The notes under the pieces: model-generated
What the model saw: the letters and a program-made list of their open reading frames with translations, nothing else
What the model was told of the DNA's origin: nothing
The model's database searches: none
Made by a program: the position numbers and the translations under genes
From: Aromatoleum diolicum
Lineage (GTDB): Bacteria; Pseudomonadota; Gammaproteobacteria; Burkholderiales; Rhodocyclaceae
Assembly: GCF_012910955.1 (NCBI RefSeq)
Contig: NZ_WTVQ01000022.1
Location: forward strand, 1 to 64,000
Length of the DNA: 64,000 bases
Direction: 5' to 3'
Shown: positions 17,334 through 25,191 of the stretch, one piece after another
How the letters are laid out: each line of letters starts with the position of its first letter
Numbering within the stretch: position 1 is the first letter of the stretch

Positions 17334-18479
17334 ATGATCCTCACGCAAGAACAGGAAATGATCCGCGACTCCCTGCGTGCGTTTGCGCAGGAGCGTCTGG
17401 CGCCCTTCGCCGCCGAATGGGATCGCAACCACACCTTCCCGCGCGAGGCGCTACAGGAGCTGGCCGGCCTCGGCGCGCTGGGCATGGTGGTGCCGGAGCA
17501 GTGGGGCGGCGCAGGGATGGACTACATCAGTCTGGTGCTGGCGCTCGAAGAGATCGCTGCCGGCGACGGCGCGACCTCGACCATCGTCAGCGTGCAGAAC
17601 TCGCTCGCCTGCGGCATCCCCAACCGCTACGGCAACGACGCGCAGAAGGAACAGTGGCTCAAGCCGCTGGCGCGCGGCGAGAAGCTCGGCTGCTTCTGCC
17701 TGACCGAGCCGCATGTCGGCTCGGACGCGTCGGCGATCCGCACGACCGCCGTCAAGGACGGTGGCGACTGGGTCATCAATGGCGTCAAGCAGTTCATCAC
17801 CACCGGCCGCGAGGCCGATGTCGCGATCGTGTTCGCGGTGACCGACAAGACGGCCGGCAAGAAGGGCATCTCGTGCTTCCTGGTGCCGACGGGTTTTCCC
17901 AACTACGCGCCGGGCTACATCGTCGCCCGAGTCGAGGAGAAGATGGGCCAGAAGGCGTCCGACACTGCCCAGATACTGTTCGAAAACTGCCGCGTGCCGG
18001 CCGACGCCTTGCTCGGCACGGAAGGCGAGGGCTACAAGATCGCGCTGTCGAACCTCGAAGCCGGCCGTATCGGCATCGCCGCGCAGTGCCTCGGCATGGC
18101 GCGCGCGGCGCTCGAAGCAGCAGTCAAATACGCGCACGAGCGCGAGACTTTCGGCAAGCCGATCTTCGAGCACCAGGCGGTGAACTTCCGCCTCGCCGAC
18201 ATGGCGACGCAACTCGAAGCTGCGCGTCAGCTCGTCTGGCATGCCGCGAGCCTGAAGGATGCGGGGCGGCCGTGCCTGAAGGAGGCGTCGATGGCGAAGC
18301 TGTTCGCGTCCGAAATGGCCGAGAAGGTGTGCTCGGATGCGATCCAGATCCATGGTGGTTACGGCTACGTCAGCGACTTCCCGGTCGAGCGCATCTATCG
18401 TGACGTGCGCGTGTGCCAGATCTACGAGGGCGCGAGCGACATCCAGCGCCTGGTGATCGGGCGCGCGCTGGCGGCCTGA
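17334..18479 (+). CDS. Short/branched-chain acyl-CoA dehydrogenase
   Basis: The 381-residue flavoprotein oxidises an acyl-CoA to the 2-enoyl-CoA and passes electrons to ETF. Visible hallmarks are [12 protein letters not shown], the QFITTG flavin region, the [11 protein letters not shown] segment, QIHGGYGY, and a C-terminal [14 protein letters not shown]. The start codon directly follows the thiolase stop, so the two are translationally linked. Context suggests isovaleryl- or 2-methylbutyryl-CoA, but the motifs are closer to general short-chain enzymes than to classical LiuA, so the substrate stays open. Confidence 0.9.
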   Translation: MILTQEQEMIRDSLRAFAQERLAPFAAEWDRNHTFPREALQELAGLGALGMVVPEQWGGAGMDYISLVLALEEIAAGDGATSTIVSVQNSLACGIPNRYGNDAQKEQWLKPLARGEKLGCFCLTEPHVGSDASAIRTTAVKDGGDWVINGVKQFITTGREADVAIVFAVTDKTAGKKGISCFLVPTGFPNYAPGYIVARVEEKMGQKASDTAQILFENCRVPADALLGTEGEGYKIALSNLEAGRIGIAAQCLGMARAALEAAVKYAHERETFGKPIFEHQAVNFRLADMATQLEAARQLVWHAASLKDAGRPCLKEASMAKLFASEMAEKVCSDAIQIHGGYGYVSDFPVERIYRDVRVCQIYEGASDIQRLVIGRALAA

Positions 18480-18556
18480 TCCGCCGCGGCGTGGTTTTCC
18501 CAGGTCCTGCGGGAGTCGTCGCGGCGGGGTGTCTCCCTGCAATCCCCTCTCGATGC

Positions 18557-18574
18557 CCTGCGGTGTTCCGCAGG
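18557..18574 (+). other. Intra-cluster hairpin
   Basis: A perfect 7-bp stem (18557-18563 with 18568-18574) lies in the 197-bp gap between the acyl-CoA dehydrogenase and liuC genes, followed five bases later by TTTTATT. It could be a weak terminator or an mRNA processing site that separates expression of the two halves of the cluster. Confidence 0.4.
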
Positions 18575-18676
18575 ACCACTTTTATTCCGGCAAGGGGCCG
18601 CAAGAGCCTCGACGCCACCGATGCGGCCCTGCGGGTCGCGCGGCAACCGAACAAGAACCAGGCTGGAGACAAGAAC

Positions 18677-19465
18677 ATGTATGAAACCCTCGAAATCGCG
18701 CTCGAACAGGGCGTCGCGACGATCTGGATGAACCGCCCGGACGTGCATAACGCCTTCAACGCGCAGCTGATCGCCGACCTCACCGCGGCGTGTCGCCAGC
18801 TGGATGGCGACGACACGGTGCGCGTGGTCGTGCTCGCCGGGCGTGGCAAGAGTTTCTCGGCCGGTGCCGACCTCAACTGGATGAAGGCTGCGGGCGAGGC
18901 CAGCGTCGAGGAAAACCTCGGCGATGCGCGCAAGCTCGCCGGCATGCTGCACACCCTGTCGGCGATGAACAAGCCGACGATCGCACGCGTACAAGGTGCG
19001 GCCCTCGGCGGCGGCATGGGGCTCGCGTCGGCCTGCGATATCTGTGTCGCATCCGACAAGGCGGTGTTCGCGACCTCCGAGGTCAAGTTCGGCATCATCC
19101 CGTCGGCGATCAGCCCCTATGTGATCCGCGCGATCGGCGAGCGCCAGTCCTACCGTTACTTCCAGTCCGCCGAGCGCATTTCCGCCGCGCGCGCGGGCGA
19201 GATCGGCCTCGCGCACGAAGTCGTGACCGCCGACGAACTCGACGTCAAGGTTGCCGAGATTGTCGCCGCGCTGCTGCAGGGCGGTCCGAAGGCGCAGGCC
19301 GCCGCGAAGGACCTGATCCGCGCGGTCGCCAACCGGCCGGTGTCGGACGCGGTCGTCGAGGACACGGCCCGGCGTATCTCCAGTCTGCGCGCGACGCCGG
19401 AAGCCAAGGAAGGACTGGATGCCTTCCTGTCCAAGCGTCCGGCGGCGTGGGTGCCGGCCCAATAA
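18677..19465 (+). CDS. liuC: Methylglutaconyl-CoA hydratase-like enoyl-CoA hydratase
   Basis: The 262-residue crotonase-fold enzyme has the oxyanion-hole segments SAGADLNWM and [24 protein letters not shown] and [10 protein letters not shown] are close to LiuC proteins, which hydrate 3-methylglutaconyl-CoA to HMG-CoA in leucine breakdown. ATG 18677 was chosen for the family N-terminus (MYETLEIA). The next gene, HMG-CoA lyase, would use its product, which supports the assignment. Other crotonases cannot be fully excluded. Confidence 0.85.
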   Translation: MYETLEIALEQGVATIWMNRPDVHNAFNAQLIADLTAACRQLDGDDTVRVVVLAGRGKSFSAGADLNWMKAAGEASVEENLGDARKLAGMLHTLSAMNKPTIARVQGAALGGGMGLASACDICVASDKAVFATSEVKFGIIPSAISPYVIRAIGERQSYRYFQSAERISAARAGEIGLAHEVVTADELDVKVAEIVAALLQGGPKAQAAAKDLIRAVANRPVSDAVVEDTARRISSLRATPEAKEGLDAFLSKRPAAWVPAQ

Positions 19466-19487
19466 CGGCGAAGAGGGGAAGACGCGA

Positions 19488-20417
19488 ATGAACATGCAAT
19501 TGCCGCAAAGCGTCCGCATCGTCGACGTCGGCCCGCGCGACGGGCTGCAGAACGAGAAGCAGGTCGTGCCGACCGACACCAAGGTCGAACTGATCGCGCG
19601 TCTGGCCGACGCCGGCGTGACCACGATCGAGGCGACCTCCTTCGTTTCACCCAAATGGGTGCCGCAGATGGGCGACAACGCCGAAGTGATGGCGCGCATC
19701 GTCCGTCGCCCCGGCGTGGCCTACCCGGTGCTGACCCCCAATCTGAAGGGCTTCGAGGCGGCGCTCGCCGCCGGGGCGCAGGAGGTCGCGGTGTTCGGCG
19801 CCGCGTCGGAGTCGTTCAGCCAGAAGAACATCAACTGCTCGATCGCCGAGTCGCTGGAGCGTTTCCGTCCGGTCACCGAGGCCGCGCAGGCGGCGGGGGT
19901 GAAGGTGCGTGGCTATGTCTCGTGTGTCGCCGGCTGCCCTTACGAGGGCCCGATTGCACCGGAAAAGGTCGCCGAAGTCGCGGAAACCCTGATATCGATG
20001 GGGTGTTATGAAATCTCGCTCGGCGATACCATCGGCAGCGGCAATCCGGCGAACATCACGCGCATGCTGGAAGCGGTGATGAAGCGCGTGCCGGTCGAGC
20101 GCCTCGCGGGACATTACCACGACACTTACGGCATGGCCGCAGCGAACATCTACGCCTCGCTGCAGCTGGGCGTTGCGGTGTTCGACGCCTCGGTCGGCGG
20201 CTTGGGCGGTTGTCCCTATGCCGCGGGCGCGTCGGGCAATGCCGCGACCGAAGACGTCGTGTGGCTGCTGAACGGGTTGGGTATCGAGACCGGTATCGAT
20301 CTCGACCGCCTGGTGGATACCGCGGTGTGGATCAGCGCGGCGCTGGGGCGCGAGCCGGCCTCGCGGGTGGCGCGGGCGGTGCTCGCCAAGCGTGCGAAGG
20401 CGGGCTGCGCGAGCTGA
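19488..20417 (+). CDS. liuE: Hydroxymethylglutaryl-CoA lyase
   Basis: The 309-residue TIM-barrel enzyme cleaves HMG-CoA to acetoacetate and acetyl-CoA. It has the N-terminal [12 protein letters not shown] with the catalytic Arg-Asp, [23 protein letters not shown] with the metal-binding His pair, and GGLGGCPYA with the catalytic Cys loop. AGAGGGGAAG precedes the ATG. It closes the recognisable leucine part of the cluster. No methylcrotonyl-CoA carboxylase genes (liuB/liuD) are in the window. Confidence 0.94.
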   Translation: MNMQLPQSVRIVDVGPRDGLQNEKQVVPTDTKVELIARLADAGVTTIEATSFVSPKWVPQMGDNAEVMARIVRRPGVAYPVLTPNLKGFEAALAAGAQEVAVFGAASESFSQKNINCSIAESLERFRPVTEAAQAAGVKVRGYVSCVAGCPYEGPIAPEKVAEVAETLISMGCYEISLGDTIGSGNPANITRMLEAVMKRVPVERLAGHYHDTYGMAAANIYASLQLGVAVFDASVGGLGGCPYAAGASGNAATEDVVWLLNGLGIETGIDLDRLVDTAVWISAALGREPASRVARAVLAKRAKAGCAS

Positions 20418-20481
20418 GCGCAGAACTCGGGCGGATTGCCGCGGACAAACTCATGACAATTCACGTGACTCCGACGACACC

Positions 20482-20694
20482 ATGACCGTAGCCTCGCCCT
20501 GCATCAATATCTGCCGCATGAACGCCGACACCGGCCTGTGCGAGGGCTGTTTCCGCAGCCTGGACGAAATCGCCTCGTGGAGTCGCCACGGCGACGGCGA
20601 AAAGCGCCGCATTCTGGATGCGGTTGCGCAGCGCCGGGCGGCGCTCGGCGTGACATCCGACGCCGCGCCACTTGCACCGACGGAGCAGCCATGA
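20482..20694 (+). CDS. DUF1289 small Cys-rich protein (first copy)
   Basis: The 70-residue protein has the DUF1289 pattern SPCINICRMNADTGLCEGCFRS: four cysteines (C-x3-C, then C-x2-C), with a following helix that starts with DEIASW. The family is widespread and its role unsettled; the cysteines suggest metal or Fe-S binding. Its TGA stop overlaps the ATG of the next gene, another DUF1289 protein. Confidence 0.85.
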   Translation: MTVASPCINICRMNADTGLCEGCFRSLDEIASWSRHGDGEKRRILDAVAQRRAALGVTSDAAPLAPTEQP

Positions 20695-20873
20695 ACGAAC
20701 CCTTGTGCGTCGGGGTGTGCATGATCGATTGGGATTCCGGCGTGTGTCTCGGCTGCGGGCGCACGCCGGAAGAGATCAACGGCGTGCCGGTCGCGCCGGT
20801 GGCGCCGTCGTTCCCTGAAGCACCGCCGCTGCCGGCGAACGTCGCCGAGCACGTCGGCGAAGGAACCCAATGA
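20691..20873 (+). CDS. DUF1289 small Cys-rich protein (second copy)
   Basis: The 60-residue protein repeats the DUF1289 cysteine pattern (LCVGVCMIDWDSGVCLGCGR, then TPEEINGV) but has a short Pro/Val/Ala-rich tail in place of the usual helix. It overlaps the previous gene by 4 bp (ATGA) and the next gene by 4 bp (ATGA), so all three are probably translated as a coupled unit. Confidence 0.8.
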   Translation: MNEPLCVGVCMIDWDSGVCLGCGRTPEEINGVPVAPVAPSFPEAPPLPANVAEHVGEGTQ

Positions 20874-21787
20874 GCGACGCCGTCCTGCCCGACAGCATCC
20901 GCGTGCTCGAACGCGGCTGGCTGTCATCGAACAATGTCCTGCTGTTCGACGGCGCCGAAGCCGCCGTCATCGACAGCGGTTATGTGAGCCACGGCGATCA
21001 GACCGTCGCGCTGGTGCGCGAGCTGCTTGGCGGGCGGCGGCTGACGCGCTTGATCAACACCCATTCGCATTCCGACCATATCGGCGGCAACGCCACGTTG
21101 CAGCGTACCTTCGGCTGCTCGATCACGGTGCCGGCGGGCATGATCCCGACGGTGGCGGCGTGGGACGAGGATGCGCTGCTGTTGAGCACCGCCGCGCAGG
21201 CCGGCGAGCGCTTCCATGCCGACCACGGCCTGCATGCCGGCGGGAGCATCGAGATGGGCGAACTGGTGTGGCAGGCGATGGCCGCACCGGGCCATGATAT
21301 GGATGCGCTGGTGTTCCACAACCCGGACCGCCGCATCCTGATTTCCGGCGATGCCTTGTGGCGCGACGGCTTCGGCATCCTGTTCGCCGAAGTGCTGGGC
21401 ACCGGCGATGGCATCGGCGCGGCACGCCGCACGCTCGAAGCCATCGCCCGGTTGCCGGTCGACGTCGTCATTCCCGGACATGGTGCGCCCTTCGTCGAAG
21501 TCGACGATGCGCTGGCGCGCGCCTTCGGCCGCCTGCGTGCGTTCGAGGAGGATGGCTCGCGCATGGCACGCAATGCGATCCGCGCCTGCGTGACCTTCTC
21601 GCTGCTCGATGTGCGCAGCATCGCGCTCGACGGTCTCGCGGAACATTTGCACAGCGTGCCGCTCTACCGCGAGGCCAACGCACGCTTCCTCGGGCTGTCG
21701 CCGGAGGCGCTGGCCGACTGGCTGGTGGCCGACCTGATACGCGCCGGCGTCGCGCGTCGTTCGGGAAATCGCCTGCTCGCCGTGTGA
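20870..21787 (+). CDS. Metallo-beta-lactamase-fold hydrolase coupled to DUF1289 genes
   Basis: The 305-residue protein has the MBL signature NTHSHSDHIGG, a later His ligand in APGHDMDAL, the bridging Asp in SGDALW and a final His in IPGHGAPF. This is a full two-metal set. The C-terminal third is helical and resembles SoxH/glyoxalase II-like hydrolases. Substrate unknown. It is translationally coupled to the two DUF1289 genes and downstream of HMG-CoA lyase, so it may belong to the same transcript. Confidence 0.8.
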   Translation: MSDAVLPDSIRVLERGWLSSNNVLLFDGAEAAVIDSGYVSHGDQTVALVRELLGGRRLTRLINTHSHSDHIGGNATLQRTFGCSITVPAGMIPTVAAWDEDALLLSTAAQAGERFHADHGLHAGGSIEMGELVWQAMAAPGHDMDALVFHNPDRRILISGDALWRDGFGILFAEVLGTGDGIGAARRTLEAIARLPVDVVIPGHGAPFVEVDDALARAFGRLRAFEEDGSRMARNAIRACVTFSLLDVRSIALDGLAEHLHSVPLYREANARFLGLSPEALADWLVADLIRAGVARRSGNRLLAV

Positions 21788-21869
21788 CCCGCCGCGTCAG
21801 CGCCGGCCGCGGCGCTGGTCGGGGACTAATACTTTGGCGATAATCCCCGCTCACGCGGAGTATCGGGTC

Positions 21870-22748
21870 ATGCAGATCGTTCTGATTAGCGGGTTGTCGG
21901 GGTCGGGCAAGAGCGTCGCGCTCAAGGCGCTCGAAGACGCCGGCTATTACGCTGTCGACAACCTCCCGGCAAACCTGCTGGCGAAGCTGGTCGCCGAACT
22001 GCGCCGTGCGGGTTACGTGCGCATCGCGGTCGCTGTCGACGTGCGCTCCGGCGCGAATATCGCGGCGCTGCCGCAGAAGGTCGACGACCTGCGCAAGACC
22101 GTCGGCGACCTGCGGGTGATTTTTCTCGATGCACGCGACGATACGCTGATCGCACGCTTCTCCGAGACGCGCCGGCGGCATCCGCTGGCGACCGACGACG
22201 TATCGCTCGCCGAAGCCATCCAGAAGGAGCGCGACGCACTCGAATCGATTGCCGAAGTCGGTCATCACATCGACACCAGCGACCTGCAGGCCAACACGCT
22301 GCGCGCATGGATCAAGGACTTCATGGGCATCAGTGCCACCGAGGGCTTGACGCTGATGTTCCAGTCCTTCGGCTTCAAGTACGGCATCCCGCTCGACGCC
22401 GACCTCGTGTTCGATGTGCGCTGCCTGCCCAATCCGCACTACGATGCGCGGCTGCGACCCCATACCGGCAGGGACCAGCCGGTGATCGAATTTCTTGAAA
22501 GCCAGCCGGAGGTCGCGCGCATGTGCGAGGACATCCGCAGCTTCGTCGCCAACTGGCTGCCCAGCTATGCGCGCGACAACCGCAGCTACCTGACGGTGGC
22601 GATCGGTTGCACCGGCGGTCAGCATCGCTCGGTGTATATCGCCGAATGGCTGGGGCGGCAATTCGCCGATTCCGTGCGGGTGCTCGTGCGCCATCGCTCT
22701 GCCGCGCGCCGAGTGTTTGATCACGGCGCCGGCGCGGCCGGCAAGTGA
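21870..22748 (+). CDS. rapZ: RNase adapter protein RapZ
   Basis: The 292-residue protein has the N-terminal P-loop GLSGSGKS (residues 8-15), AVDNLP, a DVR-type Walker B region (AVDVRS), FLDA, RRRHPL, and the C-terminal domain with TVAIGCTGGQHRSVY. In E. coli RapZ guides RNase E to the GlmZ sRNA and so senses glucosamine-6-phosphate. GGAG precedes the ATG. The rpoN-ptsN neighbourhood often seen with rapZ is not present here. The stop overlaps the GTG start of the NusG-II gene. Confidence 0.93.
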   Translation: MQIVLISGLSGSGKSVALKALEDAGYYAVDNLPANLLAKLVAELRRAGYVRIAVAVDVRSGANIAALPQKVDDLRKTVGDLRVIFLDARDDTLIARFSETRRRHPLATDDVSLAEAIQKERDALESIAEVGHHIDTSDLQANTLRAWIKDFMGISATEGLTLMFQSFGFKYGIPLDADLVFDVRCLPNPHYDARLRPHTGRDQPVIEFLESQPEVARMCEDIRSFVANWLPSYARDNRSYLTVAIGCTGGQHRSVYIAEWLGRQFADSVRVLVRHRSAARRVFDHGAGAAGK

Positions 22749-23134
22749 AGGCGCGGCTGGCCGAATGGATCGCCCTGCTGCGGCCGGGCGATTATGTGAT
22801 GCTGCTCGGTGCCGTCGTGGTGTGTGTCCTGTCGGCGCTTGCGCTGTGGCGCGGCGGCGCGCCCGACAAGGCGGTGGTGCGCGCCGGTGGCAAGGTATTT
22901 GCCGAAGTTCCATTGAGCCGGGCGCAAGTTGTCGAAGTCCCCGGCCCGCTCGGCGTGACCCGCATCGAAATCGAGCCCGGCCGCGCGCGCGTCGCGTCCG
23001 ACCCCGGGCCGCGCCAGTATTGCGTGCGCCAGGGCTGGCTGAAGCGTTCCGGCGCGGTGGCCATCTGCGCGCCCAACCAGGTCAGCCTGAGTCTCAATGG
23101 CGGCTCCGCGGATTATGACTCCCTCAACTATTGA
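22745..23134 (+). CDS. NusG domain II-containing membrane-anchored protein
   Basis: The 129-residue protein starts at a GTG overlapping the rapZ stop. It has one N-terminal membrane segment (VMLLGAVVVCVLSALAL) followed by a small beta domain with the NusG-II pattern (VEVPGPLGVTRIEIE, ARVASDPGPRQYCVRQGWL, ICAPNQVSL). Such proteins lie outside the membrane, often beside Gx transporters and FMN-transfer (ApbE) genes. Here the Gx transporter follows but no apbE is visible. Function unknown. Confidence 0.8.
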   Translation: MKARLAEWIALLRPGDYVMLLGAVVVCVLSALALWRGGAPDKAVVRAGGKVFAEVPLSRAQVVEVPGPLGVTRIEIEPGRARVASDPGPRQYCVRQGWLKRSGAVAICAPNQVSLSLNGGSADYDSLNY

Positions 23135-23642
23135 GATCGTGCCGACAGCCGACGACCGGCGCATCGCGCGGCTCGCCACCGCGGCGATCGTGCTGACGGT
23201 GGCAGAGGCCGCGATTCCGCTGCCTCTGCCGGGCGTCAAGCCGGGGCTCGCCAACATCGTCATCCTGATCGTGCTGATGCGCTGGGGCTGGCGCGATGCG
23301 GTGTGGGTGGCGCTGCTGCGCGTGTTTGCCGGCAGCCTGCTGCTCGGGCAACTGTTTGCGCCGGGCTTCTTCCTGAGCCTGTCCGGTTCGCTCGTCAGCC
23401 TCGCCACGCTTGGCCTGGCAATGCACCTGCCGCGGCGCTGGTTCGGGCCGGTGAGCCTGAGCATCCTCGCCGCCTTTGCCCACATCGGTGGCCAACTCAT
23501 GCTGGCACGCCTGTGGCTGGTGCCGCACGATGGCGTCTTCTACCTCGTGCCGGTGTTCGCCGCCGCCGCCACGATTTTCGGGCTGATCAACGGACTCGTC
23601 GCTTCGAAGCTGCTCGCGCGCCTCACTCCCCGAAGCGCTTGA
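23115..23642 (+). CDS. Gx transporter family protein (heptaprenyl diphosphate synthase component I-like)
   Basis: The 175-residue integral membrane protein has about five hydrophobic helices and the family signature PLPLPGVKPGLANIV near the N-terminus, then GSLVSLATLGLAM. PF07456-type proteins resemble ECF S-components and accompany NusG-II proteins, as here (20-bp overlap). An ATG at 23097 would add six residues; neither start has a clear ribosome site. The transported molecule is unknown. Confidence 0.8.
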   Translation: MTPSTIEIVPTADDRRIARLATAAIVLTVAEAAIPLPLPGVKPGLANIVILIVLMRWGWRDAVWVALLRVFAGSLLLGQLFAPGFFLSLSGSLVSLATLGLAMHLPRRWFGPVSLSILAAFAHIGGQLMLARLWLVPHDGVFYLVPVFAAAATIFGLINGLVASKLLARLTPRSA

Positions 23643-23711
23643 TCACCCCATAAGCACTGCGGCGCTTGACTTTATAGTTCATCGGCATTAGATCTTCAGC
23701 TTCTTCATCGC

Positions 23712-24305
23712 ATGGATATCGATATGAGCGACCGTCCCGTCAGCCGTTTTCCTGTCCCCGAACTCAAGGATCTGCCCGTCGATATCCGCGAGAAGATCCT
23801 CGCCGTGCAGGAGAAGGCGGGCTTTGTGCCCAACGTGTTTCTGACCCTGGCTCATCGGCCGGACGAATTCCGTGCCTTCTTCGCGTACCACGACGCGCTG
23901 ATGGAAAAGAACGAGGGCCTCAGCAAGGCCGAGCGCGAGATGATCGTCGTCGCGACTTCCGGCGCCAACCAGTGCCTGTACTGCGTCGTCGCGCATGGCG
24001 CGATCCTGCGCATCCGGGCGAAGAATCCGCGCGTTGCCGACCAGGTCGCGACCAACTACCGCAAGGCCGAGATCAGCCCGCGGCAGCGCGCGATGCTGGA
24101 CTTCGCGATGAAGGTGGCGCTCGACTCTGCCGAGGTCGGCGAAGCCGATTTCGCCGCGCTGCGCGAGCAGGGCTTCAGCGACGATGACATCTGGGACATC
24201 GGCGCGATCGCCGCCTTCTTCGCGCTGAGCAACCGTCTCGCCAACCTGACGAGCATGCGGCCGAACGACGAGTTCTACCTGATGGGGCGGATCCCCAAGG
24301 TCTGA
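23712..24305 (+). CDS. AhpD-like peroxidase-related protein
   Basis: The 197-residue all-helical protein belongs to the carboxymuconolactone decarboxylase/AhpD superfamily. The redox motif CLYCVVAH (C-x2-C-x3-H) is intact, and the surrounding region (SKAEREMIVVATSGANQ, ISPRQRAMLDFAMK) matches the 'uncharacterised peroxidase-related enzyme' group. It may reduce peroxides with a thiol partner. A second ATG at 23724 is a possible start. It converges on ruvC across a shared hairpin. Confidence 0.82.
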   Translation: MDIDMSDRPVSRFPVPELKDLPVDIREKILAVQEKAGFVPNVFLTLAHRPDEFRAFFAYHDALMEKNEGLSKAEREMIVVATSGANQCLYCVVAHGAILRIRAKNPRVADQVATNYRKAEISPRQRAMLDFAMKVALDSAEVGEADFAALREQGFSDDDIWDIGAIAAFFALSNRLANLTSMRPNDEFYLMGRIPKV

Positions 24306-24308
24306 GAG

Positions 24309-24334
24309 GGGCGACGGCCGAGGCGCCATCGCCC
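24309..24334. terminator. Hairpin between convergent AhpD-like gene and ruvC
   Basis: GGGCGACGGC (24309-24318) pairs with GCCATCGCCC (24325-24334) with one mismatch and a 6-nt loop. It fills the 39-bp gap between two convergent stop codons, although no T run follows. Confidence 0.45.
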
Positions 24335-24344
24335 GGGCGTGGCC

Positions 24345-24908
24345 TCAGCGCGGCTCCGGCGCCACCAGGATGCGCCCCGCGCGACGCCGTCCGACCAAAC
24401 CGCCCGGCGTGCCCTGGCCGCCGTGCGCGTGGCAGATCGCGCACGCCAGCGCGTCGGCGGCGTCCGCGCCGGGGCTGCCGTCCAGCGTCAGCAGGCGTTG
24501 CACCATGTGCTGGACCTGCTCCTTGCTGGCCTTGCCGTATCCCACCACCGCCTGCTTGACCTGCAGCGCGGTGTACTCATGTACCGGCAGATCGCACGAC
24601 ACCGCACCGCAAATCACCGCGCCGCGCGCCTGCCCGAGCAGCAAGGTGGACTGCGGATTGACGTTCACGAACACCTTCTCCACCGCCACCTGATCGGGTG
24701 AGTAGGTGGCGACCACCTCGCGCACGCCGTCGAGCAAGGTCTTGAGCCGGCCCGGCAGCTCGCCGTCGCGTGTCTTGATGCAGCCGCTCGCGACATAGCG
24801 CAATTGGCTGCCGAGTTTGTCGATGACCCCGAAGCCGGTGATGCGCAGGCCTGGATCCAGGCCGAGAATGCGGGTGGCGACAATGCGCGAGGCGGTGGCA
24901 TCTTTCAT
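24345..24908 (-). CDS. ruvC: Holliday junction resolvase RuvC
   Basis: The 187-residue endonuclease resolves recombination junctions with RuvAB. It has the first catalytic Asp in [14 protein letters not shown], the second acidic position in [22 protein letters not shown], and the C-terminal [15 protein letters not shown] cluster. It stands apart from ruvB, whose 3' part lies at 63.2-64 kb. Length and motifs are typical. Confidence 0.93.
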   Translation of the reverse strand: MKDATASRIVATRILGLDPGLRITGFGVIDKLGSQLRYVASGCIKTRDGELPGRLKTLLDGVREVVATYSPDQVAVEKVFVNVNPQSTLLLGQARGAVICGAVSCDLPVHEYTALQVKQAVVGYGKASKEQVQHMVQRLLTLDGSPGADAADALACAICHAHGGQGTPGGLVGRRRAGRILVAPEPR

Positions 24909-25080
24909 CCGCGCATTTTACGGGGCATCGGCGACATCCGCGCAGGACACCGTGTGCGTGGCGTCCAGTAGAGACGCTGTCGCCAAACGGCGACATGACA
25001 ATCGGTTTGACCGCAATCAGGGCTGCGACGATACTTCGCCCTTCCATCCATTCGTTCTATTGAAGCGGCAATCAAACACC

Positions 25081-25141
25081 CCGTTCGCCCTGAGCTTGTC
25101 GAAGGGCAATCGCAGGGTTTCGACAGGCTCAGCCCGAACGG
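25081..25141. repeat. REP-type inverted repeat upstream of the esterase autotransporter
   Basis: The region opens with CCGTTCGCCCTGAGCTTGTC and closes with the inverted form (GACAGGCTCAGCCCGAACGG), an imperfect palindrome of 61 bp. This 'CCCTGAGCTTGTCGAAGGG' element recurs between genes in many proteobacterial genomes. It lies 50 bp before the esterase start codon. Confidence 0.75.
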
Positions 25142-25191
25142 TATTTCGTTGCCGGGTTAATAGCCAAGACAGATATCCGAGGAGTTCCCCA

